DNA from: Chrysaora quinquecirrha | Lineage: Eukaryota; Cnidaria; Scyphozoa; Semaeostomeae; Pelagiidae | NCBI GenBank assembly: GCA_014526335.1 | Contig: JACTAT010000049.1 | Coordinates: 1,982,258-2,046,257, forward strand | Length of the DNA stretch: 64,000 nucleotides | Direction: 5' to 3' | Shown here: positions 22,291 to 36,100 of the stretch, one piece after another | Layout: every line of letters begins with the position of its first letter | Position numbering within the stretch: position 1 is the first letter of the stretch | Notes under the pieces: model-generated | Databases searched by the model: none | Told to the model about the DNA's origin: nothing | What the model saw: the letters and a program-made list of their open reading frames with translations, nothing else | Translations under genes and position numbers: made by a program

Positions 22291-22770
22291 TCAAGTACTT
22301 GCATATTCAACTTCTTTCACACCAGCATCCTCAGAATTACTAGCTTCCTCTTCTTCATCATTCTTTGCTTGACGTATGATGAGATATTTTCTTTTCTCAA
22401 TAGCATAATCTAAGGCCTCTTGCATATCCATACCATCTTCCTTTTGTGATTTTCGCATCGTTGCTATGACTGCAGTCACAACAGCATCATTTTCAAAACT
22501 TCTATTATATAAAAATTTACGCCTGAAGACTTGCAGTATGTTTTCATCTTTATCCACTTCCTTACGCATTGAAGGCCATATATTCCCTAAAGGAAGATCC
22601 TCCTCAGTGTTGACAGTTTCATCATCATCATGGTCACTTTCAGCTTCTATCTCATCATCATCTGAGTCAGACTCTTCACTACTCTCCTCATGCATCTCTT
22701 CTTCATGTCGCTTAACATTACTTTTAAACTTGGAAGAGAATTCACAATGATCAGATTTATACTGATTCAT
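22291..22770 (-). CDS. Acidic zinc-finger-like protein, left TIR copy (truncated)
   Basis: 159 codons from an ATG about 70 bp after a TATA box, pointing outward. Residues 4-27 follow the C2H2 finger layout (Y-x-[S]-x2-C-x3-F-x5-V-x2-H-x4-H), but the first zinc ligand is Ser in place of Cys in both copies. Then come a Ser/Asp/Glu tract (about 29-60) and a helical domain (WPSMRKEVDK... EALDYAIEKRKYLIIRQ). Compared with the right copy it ends nine codons early because CGA became TGA, a CpG-decay change; two further substitutions (Val/Ile, Ser/Ala) are seen. Acidic zinc-finger accessory proteins accompany some Polintons, but I assign no function. Confidence 0.6.
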   Translation of the reverse strand: MNQYKSDHCEFSSKFKSNVKRHEEEMHEESSEESDSDDDEIEAESDHDDDETVNTEEDLPLGNIWPSMRKEVDKDENILQVFRRKFLYNRSFENDAVVTAVIATMRKSQKEDGMDMQEALDYAIEKRKYLIIRQAKNDEEEEASNSEDAGVKEVEYAST

Positions 22771-22840
22771 GATTAGCTGTTTGCTTATAATTGTCGACTA
22801 CGACTTAAACACCTGAGTCCTAGAGCATAAACTCGCTTGA

Positions 22841-22847
22841 ATTTATA
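22841..22847 (-). promoter_or_regulatory. TATA box for left TIR ORF
   Basis: TATAAAT on the minus strand, 71 bases upstream of the ATG at 22770; mirrored at 37782-37788. Confidence 0.55.
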
Positions 22848-22927
22848 GACTGGTTCCTCCATTCAATATGATGTGGGAAAGGAATTCCGCACTTGCGCAG
22901 GAAGGATGTTTCCAATCAAACCATACC

Positions 22928-24124
22928 TTATCCTTAACTAATCATAATCCTAAGTTGTCATTACTTAATCCTCAACAATCATGAGCTAATCCTTACTGAT
23001 CCTTAGCTAATCCTTGCTAATCCTTAGGTAATCCTTACAGATCCTAAAGTGATCCTTACTGATCCCCACTCATCCTTACTGATCCTTACTGATCCCTAAC
23101 AAATCCTTACCTGATCCTAACCTAATCCTTCCTGATCCTCACTAATCATTACCTGATCCTCACTAATCATCACAGATCCTTAACTAGTCATTACTGATCC
23201 TTGCTGATCCTTAGCTAATCCTTACTGATCCTGAGCTGATCCTTACTGATCCTTAGCTAATCCTTACTGATCTTTCACTAATCCTTACTGATCCTTAGCT
23301 GATCCTTACTGATCCTTAGCTAATCCTTACTGATCCTCACTAATCATTAGCTAATCCTTACTGATCCTTAGCTAATCCTTACTGATCCTTAGTTAATCCT
23401 TACTGATCCTTAGCTGATCCTCACTAATCATATTGATCATTACTGATCCTTGTTGATCATTACTGATCCTTACAAATCATTACTGATCCTTAGCTAATCC
23501 TTGTTGATCATTACTGATCCTTAGCTGATCCTTACTGATCATTAGCTAATCCTTACTGATCCTTAGCTAATCCTTGTTGATCCTTAGCTGATCCTTACTG
23601 ATCCTTAGTTGATCCTTACTGATCATTACTGATCCTTACTGATCCTTAGCTGATCATTAGTAATCCTTAACTAATCCTTACTGATCCTTAGCTGATCCTT
23701 ACTGATCATTAGCTGATCCTTACTGATCATTACTGATCCTTACTGATCCTTAGCTGATCATTACTGATCCTTAACTAATGATAACCTGATCCTCACTAAT
23801 CATTACTGATCCTCACTAATCATTACTGATCATTGCTGATCCTTAGCTAATCCTTAATGATCCTCACTAATCATTAGCTAATCCTTACTGATCCTTAGCT
23901 AATCCTTACTGATCCTTAGCTAATCCTTACTGATCCTTAGCTGATCCTCACTAATCATTAGCTAATCCTTACTGATCCTTAGCCAATCCTTACTGATCCT
24001 TAACTAATGATTACCTGATCCTCACTAATCATTACCGATCCTTACTGATCATTGCTGATCCTTGCTGATCCTTACTGATCATTACTGATCCTTGCTGATC
24101 ATTACTGATCCTTGCTGATCCTTA
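22928..24124 (-). repeat. Satellite array, left arm (CTGATCCTTA polarity)
   Basis: About 1.2 kb of tandem 10- and 11-bp units, CTGATCCTTA and AGCTGATCCTTA-type variants, in the opposite polarity to the right arm. The outer 350 bp belong to the co-linear TIR. Every frame is closed by TAA/TAG. Confidence 0.95.
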
Positions 24125-24194
24125 TGAATATGAATCAGAGATTCTAGAACATTGACACTTCATTGGGTGAAATAGTTCGTTAAGTATAAGGAGG
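24125..24194. other. Unique spacer at satellite polarity switch
   Basis: About 70 bp of non-repeat sequence between the two array polarities. It includes GATTCTAGAACATTG, a two-unit TTCnnGAA match of heat-shock type. It is the structural centre of the foldback element but lies only 2.6 kb from the left end. Confidence 0.7.
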
Positions 24195-27100
24195 ATTAGT
24201 TAAGGATCAGTAAGGATTAGTGAGGATCAGTAATGATTAGTTAAGGATTAGTAAGGATTAGTGAGGATCGGTAAGGATTAGGTGAGGATCAGTAAGGATT
24301 AGGTTAGGATCAGCTAAGGATTAGTGAGGATCAGTAAGGATAAGCTAAGGATCAGTAAGGATTAGTTAAGGACCAGTAAGGATCAGCTAAGGATCAGTAA
24401 GGATCAGCTAAGGATCAATAAGGATCAGTAAGGATTAGTTAAGGATCAGTAATGATCAGCTAAGAATCAGTAAGGATCAGTAAGGATTAGTTAAGGATTA
24501 GTAATGATCAGCTAAGGATCAGTAAGGATCAGTAATGATCAGTTAGGATCAGCTAAGGATCAGTAAGGATCAGCTAAGGATCAGTAATGATCAACAAAGA
24601 TTAGCTTAGGATCAGTAATGATTTGTAAGGATCAGTAATGATCAACAAGAATTAGCTAAGGATCAGCTAAGGATCAGTAAGGATCAGTAATGATCAGCAA
24701 GGATCAGTAATGACCAGCAAGGATTAGCTAAGGATCAGTAAGGATTAGCTAATGATTAGTGAGGATTAGCTAAGGATTTTTCAGGATCAGGTAATGATTA
24801 GTTAAGGATCAGCAAGGATCAGTAATGATCAGTAAGGATTAGCTCAGGATCAGTAATGATTAAGCAATGATTAGGTTAGGATCAGTAGTGATTAGTGAAA
24901 GATCAGTAAGGATTAGCTAAGGATCATTAAGGATCAGCAAGGATCAGTAATGATCAGTAAAGATTAGCTAAGGATCAGCAAGGATCAGTAATGATCAGCA
25001 AGGATCAGTAATGATCAGTAAGGATCAGCAAGGATCAGCAATGATCAGTAAGGATCAGTAATGATTTGTGAGGATCAGGTAATCATTAGTTAAGGATCGG
25101 TAAGGATTGGCTAAGGATCAGTAAGGATCAGCTAAGGATCAGTAAGGATTAGCTAAGGATCAGTAAGAATTAGCTAATGATTAGTGAGGATCAGCTAAGG
25201 ATCAGTAAGGATTAGCTAAGGATCAGTAAGGATTAGCTAAGGATCAGTAAGGATTAGCTAATGATTAGTGAGGATCAGTAAGGATTAGCTAAGGATCAGC
25301 AAGGATCAGTAATGATTAGTGAGGATCAGTAATGATTAGTGAGGATCAGGTAATCATTAGTTAAGGATCAGTAATGATCAGCTAAGGATCAGTAAGGATC
25401 AGTAATGATCAGTAAGGATCAGCTAAGGATCAGTAAGGATCAGCTAAGGATCAGTAAGGATTAGTTAAGGATTAGTAATGATCAGCTAAGGATCAGTAAG
25501 GATCAGTAATGATCAGTAAGGATCAGTAAGGATCAGCTAAGGATCAACAAGGATTAGCTAAGGATCAGTAAGGGTTAGCTAATGATTAGTGAGGATCAGC
25601 TAAGGATCAGTAAGGATTAGCTAAGGATCAGTAAGGATTAGCTAAGGATCAGTAAGGATTAGCTAATGATTAGTGAGGATCAGTAAGGATTAGCTAAGGA
25701 TCAGCAAGGATCAGTAATGATTAGTGAGGATCAGTAATGATTAGTGAGGATCAGGTAATCATTAGTTAAGGATCAGTAATGATCAGCTAAGGATCAGTAA
25801 GGACCAGTAATGATCAGTAAGGATCAGCTAAGGATCAGTAAGGATCAGCTAAGGATCAGTAAGGATTAGTTAAGGATTAGTAATGATCAGCTAAGGATCA
25901 GTAAGGATCAGCTAAGGATCAGTAAGGATCAGCTAAGGATCAGTAATGATCAACAAGGATTAGCTAAGGATCAGTAATGATTTGTAAGGATCAGTAATGA
26001 TCAACAAGGATTAGCTAAGGATCAGTAAGGATCAGCTAAGGATCAGTAATGATCAGTAATGATCAAAAATGATCAGTAATGATCAGCAAGGATTAGTTAA
26101 GGATCAGTAAGGATTAGGTTAGGATCAGTAAGGATTAGCTAATGATCAGCAAGGATCAGTAATGATCAGTAAGGATCAGCTAAAGATCAGGTAATCATTA
26201 GTTAAGGATCAGCAAGGATCAGCAATGATCAGTAAGGATCAGTAAGGATCAGCTAAGGATCAGTAAGGATTAGTTAAGGATTAGTAATGATCAGCTTAGG
26301 ATCAGTAAGGATCAGTAAGGATCAGCAAGGATCAGTAATGATCAGTAAGGATCAGTAATGATTAGTGAGGATCAGGTAATCATTAGTTAAGGATCAGTAA
26401 GGATTAACTAAGGATCAGTAAGGATCAGCTAAGGATCAGTAAGGATCAGCTAAGGATCAGTAAGGATCAGCTAAGGATCAATAAGGATCAGCTAAGGATC
26501 AGTAAGGATTAGTTAAGGATCAGTAATGATCAGCTAAGGATCAGTAAGGATCAGTAATGATCAGTAAGGATCAGCTAAGGATCAGTAAGGATCAGCTAAG
26601 GATCAGTAAGGATTAGTTAAGGATTTTCAGGATCAGGTAATGATTAGTTAAGGATCAGCAAGGATCAGTAATGATCAGCAAGGATCAGTAATGATCAGTA
26701 AGGATCAGCAAGGATCAGAAATGATCAGTAAGGATCAGTAAAGATTAGTGAGGATCAGGTAATCATTAGTTAAGGATCAGTAAGGATTGGCTAAGGATCA
26801 GTAAGGATCAGCTAAGGATCAGTAAGGATTAGCTAAGGATCAGTAAGGATTAGCTAATGACTAGTGAGGATCAGCTAAGGATCAGTAAGGATTAGCTAAG
26901 GATCAGTAAGGATTAGCTAAGGATCAGTAAGGATTAGCTAATGATTAGTGAGGATCAGTAAGGATTAGCTAAGGATCAGCAAGGATCAGTAATGATTAGT
27001 GAGGATCAATTATGATTAGTGAGGATCAGGTAATCATTAGTTAAGGATCAGTAATGCTCAGCTAAGGATCAGTAAGGATCAGTAATGATCAGTAAGGATC

Positions 27101-30100
27101 AGCTAAGGATCAGTAAGGATCAGCTAAGGATCAGTAAGGATTAGTTAAGGATTAGTAATGATCAGCTAAGGATCAGTAAGGATCAGTAATGATCAGTAAG
27201 GATCAGCTAAGGATCAGTAAGGATCAGCTAAGGATCAACAAGGATTAGCTAAGGATCAGTAAGAATTAGCTAATGATTAGTAAGGATCAGCTAAGGATCA
27301 GTAAGGATTAGCTAAGGATCAGTAAGGATCAGCTAAGGATCAGTAAGGATTAGCTAATGATTAGTGAGGATCAGTAAGGATTAGCGTAGGATCAGCAAGG
27401 ATCAGTAATGATTAGTGAGGATCAGTAATGATTAGTGAGGATCAGGTAATCATTAGTTAAGGATCAGTAATGATCAGCTAAGGATCAGTAAGGATCAGTA
27501 ATGATCAGTAAGGATCAGCTAAGGATCAGTAAGGATCAGCTAAGGATCAGTAAGGATTAGTTAAGGATTAGTAATGATCAGCTAAGGATCAGTAAGGATA
27601 AGTAAGGATCAGCTAAGGATCAGTAAGGATCAGCTAAGGATCAGTAATGATCAACAAGGATTAGCTAAGGATCAGTAATGATTTGTAAGGATCAGTAATG
27701 ATCAACAAGGATTAGCTAAGGATCAGTAAGGATCAGCTAAGGATCAGTAAGGATCAGTAATGATCAATAATGATCAGTAATGATCAGCAAGGATTAGTTA
27801 AGGATCAGTAAGGATTAGGTTAGGATCAGTAAGGATTAGCTAATGATCAGCAAGGATCAGTAATGATCAGTAAGGATCAGCTAAGGATCAGGTAATCATT
27901 AGTTAAGGATCAGCAAGGATCAGCAATGATCAGTAAGGATCAGTAAGGATCAGCTAAGGATCATTAAGGATTAGTTAAGGATTAGTAATGATCAGCTTAG
28001 GATCAGTAAGGATCAGTAAGGATCAGCAAGGATCAGTAATGATCAGTAAGGATCAGTAATGATTAGTGAGGATCAGGTAATCATTAGTTAAGGATCAGTA
28101 AGGATTAACTAAGGATCAGTAAGGATCAGCTAAGGATCAGTAAGGATCAGCTAAGGATCAGTAAGGATCAGCTAAGGATCAATAAGGATCAGCTAAGGAT
28201 CAGTAAGGATTAGTTAAGGATCAGTAATGATCAGCTAAGGATCAGTAAGGATCAGTAATGATCAGTAAGGATCAGCTAAGGATCAGTAAGGATCAGCTAA
28301 GGATCAGTAAGGATTAGTTAAGGATTTTTCAGGATCAGGTAATGATTAGTTAAGGATCAGCAAGGATCAGTAATGATCAGCAAGGATCAGCAATGATCAG
28401 TAAGGATCAGCAAGGATCAGAAATGATCAGTAAGGATCAGTAATGATTAGTGAGGATCAGGTAATCATTAGTTAAGGATCAGTAAGGATTGGCTAAGGAT
28501 CAGTAAGGATCAGCTAAGGATCAGTAAGGATTAGCTAAGGATCAGTAAGGATTAGCTAATGACTAGTGAGGATCAGCTAAGGATCAGTAAGGATTAGCTA
28601 AGGATCAGTAAGGATTAGCTAAGGATCAGTAAGGATTAGCTAATGATTAGTGAGGATCAGTAAGGATTAGCTAAGGATCAGCAAGGATCAGTAATGATTA
28701 GTGAGGATCAGTTATGATTAGTGAGGATCAGGTAATCATTAGTTAAGGATCAGTAATGATCAGCTAAGGATCAGTAAGGATCAGTAATGATCAGTAAGGA
28801 TCAGCTAAGGATCAGTAAGGATCAGCTAATGATCAGTAAGGATTAGTTAAGGATTAGTAATGATCAGCTAAGGATCAGTAAGGATCAGTAATGATCAGTA
28901 AGGATCAGCTAAGGATCAGTAAGGATCAGCTAAGGATCAACAAGGATTAGCTAAGGATCAGTAAGAATTAGCTAATGATTAGTAAGGATCAGCTAAGGAT
29001 CAGTAAGGATTAGCTAAGGATCAGTAAGGATCAGCTAAGGATCAGTAAGGATTAGCTAATGATTAGTGAGGATCAGTAAGGATTAGCGTAGGATCAGCAA
29101 GGATCAGTAATGATTAGTGAGGATCAGGTAATCATCAGTTAAGGATCAGTAATGATCAGCTAAGGATCAGTAAGGATCAGTAATGATCAGTAAGGATCAG
29201 CTAAGGATCAGTAAGGATCAGCTAAGGATCAGTAAGGATTAGTTAAGGATTAGTAATGATCAGCTAAGGATCAGTAAGGATCAGTAAGGATCAGCTAAAG
29301 ATCAGTAAGGATCAGCTAAGGATCAGTAATGATCAACAAGGATTAGCTAAGGATCAGTAATGATTTGTAAGGATCAGTAATGATCAACAAGGATTAGCTA
29401 AGGATCAGTAAGGATCAGCTAAGGATCAGTAAGGATCAGTAATGATCAGTAATGATCAGTAATGATCAGCAAGGATTAGTTAAGGATCAGTAAGGATTAG
29501 GTTAGGATCAGTAAGAATTAGCTAATGATCAGCAAGGATCAGTAATGATCAGTAAGGATCAGCTAAGTATCAGGTAATCATAAGTTAAGGATCAGCAAGG
29601 ATCAGCAATGATCAGTAAGGATCAGTAAGGATCAGCTAAGGATCAGTAAGGATTAGTTAAGGATTAGTAATGATCAGCTAAGGATCAGTAAGGATCAGTA
29701 ATGATCAGTAAGGATCAGCTAAGGATCAGTAAGGATCAGTTAGGATCAGCAAGGATTAGTAATGATCAGTAAGGATCAGTAATGATTAGTGAGGATCAGG
29801 TAATGATTAGTGAGGATCAGGTAATCATTAGTTAAGGATCAGTAATGATCAGCTAAGGATCAGTAAGGACCAGTAATGATCAGTAAGGATCAGCTAAGGA
29901 TCAGTAAGGATCAGCTAAGGATCAGTAAGGATTAGTTAAGGATTAGTAATGATCAGCTAAGGATCAGTAAGGATCAGCTAAGGATCAGTAAGGATCAGCT
30001 AAGGATCAGTAATGATCAACAAGGATTAGCTAAGGATCAGTAATGATTTGTAAGGATCAGTAATGATCAACAAGGATTAGCTAAGGATCAGTAAGGATCA

Positions 30101-33100
30101 GCTAAGGATCAGTAAGGATCAGTAATGATCAAAAATGATCAGTAATGATCAGCAAGGATTAGTTAAGGATCAGTAAGGATTAGGTTAGGATCAGTGAGGA
30201 TTAGCTAATGATCAGCAAGGATCAGTAATGATCAGTAAGGATCAGCTAAGGATCAGGTAATCATTAGTTAAGGATCAGCAAGGATCAGCAATGATCAGTA
30301 AGGATCAGTAAGGATCAGCTAAGGATCAGTAAGGATTAGTTAAGGATTAGTAATGATCAGCTTAGGATCAGTAAGGATCAGTAAGGATCAGCAAGGATCA
30401 GTAATGATCAGTAAGGATCAGTAATGATTAGTGAGGATCAGGTAATCATTAGTTAAGGATCAGTAAGGATTAACTAAGGATCAGTAAGGATCAGCTAAGG
30501 ATCAGTAAGGATCAGCTAAGGATCAGTAAGGATCAGCTAAGGATCAATAAGGATCAGCTAAGGATCAGTAAGGATTAGTTAAGGATCAGTAATGATCAGC
30601 TAAGGATCAGTAAGGATCAGTAATGATCAGTAAGGATCAGCTAAGGATCAGTAAGGATCAGCTAAGGATCAGTAAGGATTAGTTAAGGATTTTTCAGGAT
30701 CAGGTAATGATTAGTTAAGGATCAGCAAGGATCAGTAATGATCAGCAAGGATCAGTAATGATCAGTAAGGATCAGCAAGGATCAGAAATGATCAGTAAGG
30801 ATCAGTAAAGATTAGTGAGGATCAGGTAATCATTAGTTAAGGATCAGTAAGGATTGGCTAAGGATCAGTAAGGATCAGCTAAGGATCAGTAAGGATAAGC
30901 TAAGGATCAGTAAGGATTAGCTAATGACTAGTGAGGATCAGCTAAGGATCAGTAAGGATTAGCTAAGGATCAGTAAGGATTAGCTAAGGATCAGTAAGGA
31001 TTAGCTAATGATTAGTGAGGATCAGTAAGGATTAGCTAAGGATCAGCAAGGATCAGTAATGATTAGTGAGGATCAGTTATGATTAGTGAGGATCAGGTAA
31101 TCATTAGTTAAGGATCAGTAATGATCAGCTAAGGATCAGTAAGGATCAGTAATGATCAGTAAGGATCAGCTAAGGATCAGTAAGGATCAGCTAAGGATCA
31201 GTAAGGATTAGTTAAGGATTAGTAATGATCAGCTAAGGATCAGTAAGGATCAGTAATGATCAGTAAGGATCAGCTAAGGATCAGTAAGGATCAGCTAAGG
31301 ATCAACAAGGATTAGCTAAGGATCAGTAAGAATTAGCTAATGATTAGTAAGGATCAGCTAAGGATCAGTAAGGATTAGCTAAGGATCAGTAAGGATCAGC
31401 TAAGGATCAGTAAGGATTAGCTAATGATTAGTGAGGATCAGTAAGGATTAGCGTAGGATCAGCAAGGATCAGTAATGATTAGTGAGGATCAATAATGATT
31501 AGTGAGGATCAGGTAATCATTAGTTAAGGATCAGTAATGATCAGCTAAGGATCAGTAAGGATCAGTAATGATCAGTAAGGATCAGCTAACGATCAGTAAG
31601 GATCAGCTAAGGATCAGTAAGGATTAGTTAAGGATTAGTAATGATCAGCTAAGGATCAGTAAGGATCAGTAAGGATCAGCTAAAGATCAGTAAGGATCAG
31701 CTAAGGATCAGTAATGATCAACAAGGATTAGCTAAGGATCAGTAATGATTTGTAAGGATCAGTAATGATCAACAAGGATTAGCTAAGGATCAGTAAGGAT
31801 CAGCTAAGGATCAGTAAGGATCAGTAATGATCAGTAATGATCAGTAATGATCAGCAAGGATTAGTTAAGGATCAGTAAGGATTAGGTTAGGATCAGTAAG
31901 GATTAGCTAATGATCAGCAAGGATCAGTAATGATCAGTAAGGATCAGCTAAGTATCAGGTAATCATAAGTTAAGGATCAGCAAGGATCAGCAATGATCAG
32001 TAAGGATCAGTAAGGATCAGCTAAGGATCAGTAAGGATCAGTTAGGATCAGCAAGGATTAGTAATGATCAGTAAGGATCAGTAATGATTAGTGAGGATCA
32101 GGTAATCATTAGTTAAGGATCAGTAAGGATTAACTAAGGATCAGTAAGGACCAGCTAAGGATCAGTAAGGATCAGCTAAGGATCAGTAAGGATCAGCTAA
32201 GGATCAATAAGGATCAGCTAAGGATCAGTAAGGATTAGTTAAGGATCAGTAATGATCAGCTAAGGATCAGTAAGGACTAGTTAAGGATTAGTAATGATCA
32301 GCTAAGGATCAGTAAGGATCAGCTAAGGATCAGTAAGGATCAGCTAAGGATCAGTAAGGATCAGCTAAGGATCAGTAAGGATCAGCTAAGGATCAATAAG
32401 GATCAGTAATGATCAGTAAGGATTAGTTAAGAATCAGTAATGATCAGCTAAGGATCAGTAAGGATCAGTAATGATCAGTAAGGATCAGCTAAGGATCAGT
32501 AAGGATCAGCTAAGGATCAGTAAGGATCAGCTAAGGATCAGTAATGATCAACAAGGATTAGCTAAGGATCAGTAAGGATCAGCTAAGGATCAGTAAGGAT
32601 CAGTAATGATCAAAAATGATCAGTAATGATCAGCAAGGATTAGTTAAGGATCAGTAAGGATTAGGTTAGGATCAGTAAGGATTAGCTAATGATCAGCAAG
32701 GATCAGTAATGATCAGTAAGGATCAGCTAAGGATCAGGTAATCATTAGTTAAGGATCAGCAAGGATCAGCAATGATCAGTAAGGATCAGTAAGGATCAGC
32801 TAAGGATCAGTAAGGATTAGTTAAGGATTAGTAATGATCAGCTTAGGATCAGTAAGGATCAGTAAGGATCAGCAAGGATCAGTAATGATCAGTAAGGATC
32901 AGGAATGATTAGTGAGGATCAGGTAATCATTAGTTAAGGATCAGTAAGGATTAACTAAGGATCAGTAAGGATCAGCTAAGGATCAGTAAGGATCAGCTAA
33001 GGATCAGTAAGGATCAGCTAAGGATCAATAAGGATCAGCTAATGATCAGTAAGGATTAGTTAAGGATCAGTAATGATCAGCTAAGGATCAGTAAGGATCA

Positions 33101-36100
33101 GTAATGATCAGTAAGGATCAGCTAAGGATCAGTAAGGATCAGCTAAGGATCAGTAAGGATTAGTTAAGGATTTTCAGGATCAGGTAATGATTAGTTAAGG
33201 ATCAGCAAGGATCAGTAATGATCAGCAAGGATCAGTAATGATCAGTAAGGATCAGCAAGGATCAGAAATGATCAGTAAGGATCAGTAAAGATTAGTGAGG
33301 ATCAGGTAATCATTAGTTAAGGATCAGTAAGGATTGGCTAAGGATCAGTAAGGATCAGCTAAGGATCAGTAAGGATAAGCTAAGGATCAGTAAGGATTAG
33401 CTAATGACTAGTGAGGATCAGCTAAGGATCAGTAAGGATTAACTAAGGATCAGTAAGGATTAGCTAAGGATCAGTAAGGATTAGCTAATGATTAGTGAGG
33501 ATCAGTAAGGATTAGCTAAGGATCAGCAAGGATCAGTAATGATTAGTGAGGATCAGTTATGATTAGTGAGGATCAGGTAATCATCAGCTAAGGATCAGTA
33601 AGGATCAGCTAAGGATCAGTAAGGATCAGTAATGATCAGTAAGGATCAGCTAAGGATCAGTAAGGATCAGCTAAGGATCAGTAAGGATTAGTTAAGGATT
33701 AGTAATGATCAGCTAAGGATCAGTAAGGATCAGTAATGATCAGTAAGGATCAGCTAAGGATCAGTAAGGATCAGCTAAGGATCAACAAGGATTAGCTAAG
33801 GATCAGTAAGAATTAGCTAATGATTAGTAAGGATCAGCTAAGGATCAGTAAGGATTAGCTAAGGATCAGTAAGGATCAGCTAAGTAATAGTTAAGGATCA
33901 GTAAGGATTAGCTAATGATTAGTGAGGATCAGTAAGGATTAGCGTAGGATCAGCAAGGATCAGTAATGATTAGTGAGGATCAGTAATGATTAGTGAGGAT
34001 CAGGTAATCATTAGTTAAGGATCAGTAATGATCAGCTAAGGATCAGTAAGGATCAGTAATGATCAGTAAGGATCAGCTAAGGATCAGTAAGGATCAGCTA
34101 AGGATCAGTAAGGATTAGTTAAGGATTAGTAATGATCAGCTAAGGATCAGTAAGGATCAGTAAGGATCAGCTAAAGATCAGTAAGGATCAGCTAAGGATC
34201 AGTAATGATCAACAAGGATTAGCTAAGGATCAGTAAGGATCAGCTAAGGATCAGTAAGGATCAGTAATGATCAATAATGATCAGTAATGATCAGCAAGGA
34301 TTAGTTAAGGATCAGTAAGGATTAGGTTAGGATCAGTAAGGATTAGCTAATGATCAGCAAGGATCAGTAATGATCAGTAAGGATCAGCTAAGGATCAGGT
34401 AATCATTAGTTAAGGATCAGCAAGGATCAGCAATGATCAGTAAGGATCAGTAAGGATCAGCTAAGGATCAGTAAGGATTAGTTAAGGATTAGTAATGATC
34501 AGCTTAGGATCAGTAAGGATCAGTAAGGATCAGCAAGGATCAGTAATGATCAGTAAGGATCAGTAATGATTAGTGAGGATCAGGTAATCATTAGTTAAGG
34601 ATCAGTAAGGATTAACTAAGGATCAGTAAGGATCAGCTAAGGATCAGTAAGGATCAGCTAGAATCAGTAAGGATCAGCTAAGGATCAATAAGGATCAGCT
34701 AAGGATCAGTAAGGATTAGTTAAGGATCAGTAATGATCAGCTAAGGATCAGTAAGGATCAGTAATGATCAGTAAGGATCAGCTAAGGATCAGTAAGGATC
34801 AGCTAAGGATCAGTAAGGATTAGTTAAGGATTTTTCAGGATCAGGTAATGATTAGTTAAGGATCAGCAAGGATCAGTAATGATCAGCAAAGATCAGTAAT
34901 GATCAGTAAGGATCAGCAAGGATCAGAAATGATCAGTAAGGATCAGTAATGATTAGTGAGGATCAGGTAATCATTAGTTAAGGATCAGTAAGGATTGGCT
35001 AAGGATCAGTAAGGATCAGCTAAGGATCAGTAAGGATTAGCTAAGGATCAGTAAGGATTAGCTAATGACTAGTGAGGATCAGCTAAGGATCAGTAAGGAT
35101 TAGCTAAGGATCAGTAAGGATTAGCTAAGGATCAGTAAGGATTAGCTAATGATTAGTGAGGATCAGTAAGGATTAGCTAAGGATCAGCAAGGATCAGTAA
35201 TGATTAGTGAGGATCAGTTATGATTAGTGAGGATCAGGTAATCATTAGTTAAGGATCAGTAATGATCAGCTAAGGATCAGTAAGGATCAGTAATGATCAG
35301 TAAGGATCAGCTAAGGATCAGTAAGGATCAGCTAAGGACCAGTAAGGACTAGTTAAGGATTAGTAATGATCAGCTAAGGATCAGTAAGGATCAGTAATGA
35401 TCAGTAAGGATCAGCTAAGGATCAGTAAGGATCAGCTAAGGATCAACAAGGATTAGCTAAGGATCAGTAAGAATTAGCTAATGATTAGTAAGGATCAGCT
35501 AAGGATCAGTAAGGATTAGCTAAGGATCAGTAATGATCAGCTAAGGATCAGTAAGGATCAGTAATGATGAGTAAGGATCAGCTAAGGATCAGTAAGGATC
35601 AGCTAAGGATCAGTAAGGACTAGTTAAGGATTAGTAATGATCAGCTAAGGATCAGTAAGGATCAGTAATGATCAGTAAGGATCAGCTAAGGATCAGTAAG
35701 GATCAGCTAACGATCAACAAGGATTAGCTAAGGATCAGTAAGAATTAGCTAATGATTAGTAAGGATCAGCTAAGGATCAGTAAGGATTAGCTAAGGATCA
35801 GTAAGGATCAGCTAAGGATCAGTAAGGATTAGCTAATGATTAGTGAGGATCAGTAAGGATTAGCGTAGGATCAGCAAGGATCAGTAATGATTAGTGAGGA
35901 TCAGTAATGATTAGTGAGGATCAGGTAATCATTAGTTAAGGATCAGTAATGATCAGCTAAGGATCAGTAAGGATCAGTAATGATCAGTAAGGATCAGCTA
36001 AGGATCAGTAAGGATCAGTAAGGATCAGTTAAGGATTAGTTAAGGATTAGCGAGGATCAGGTAATGATTAGTTAAGGATCAGTAATGATTAGTGAGGATC

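Larger units (their letters stand above)
21503..23280 (+). repeat. Terminal inverted repeat, Polinton-like (left)
   Basis: Pairs with 37349-39126. It contains CRE palindromes, a GC palindrome, two heat-shock-element arrays, a 77-codon inward frame, an outward acidic ORF with TATA box and the first 350 bp of satellite. Differences from the partner are few and include CpG to TpG/CpA changes, so the insertion looks recent. Confidence 0.9.

Noticed and set aside
22466..22750. 94-codon Ser-rich frame opposite the TIR ORF (and 37879-38163)
   Set aside because: It is the antisense shadow of the acidic Ser/Asp/Glu tract (GAT/TCA codons).
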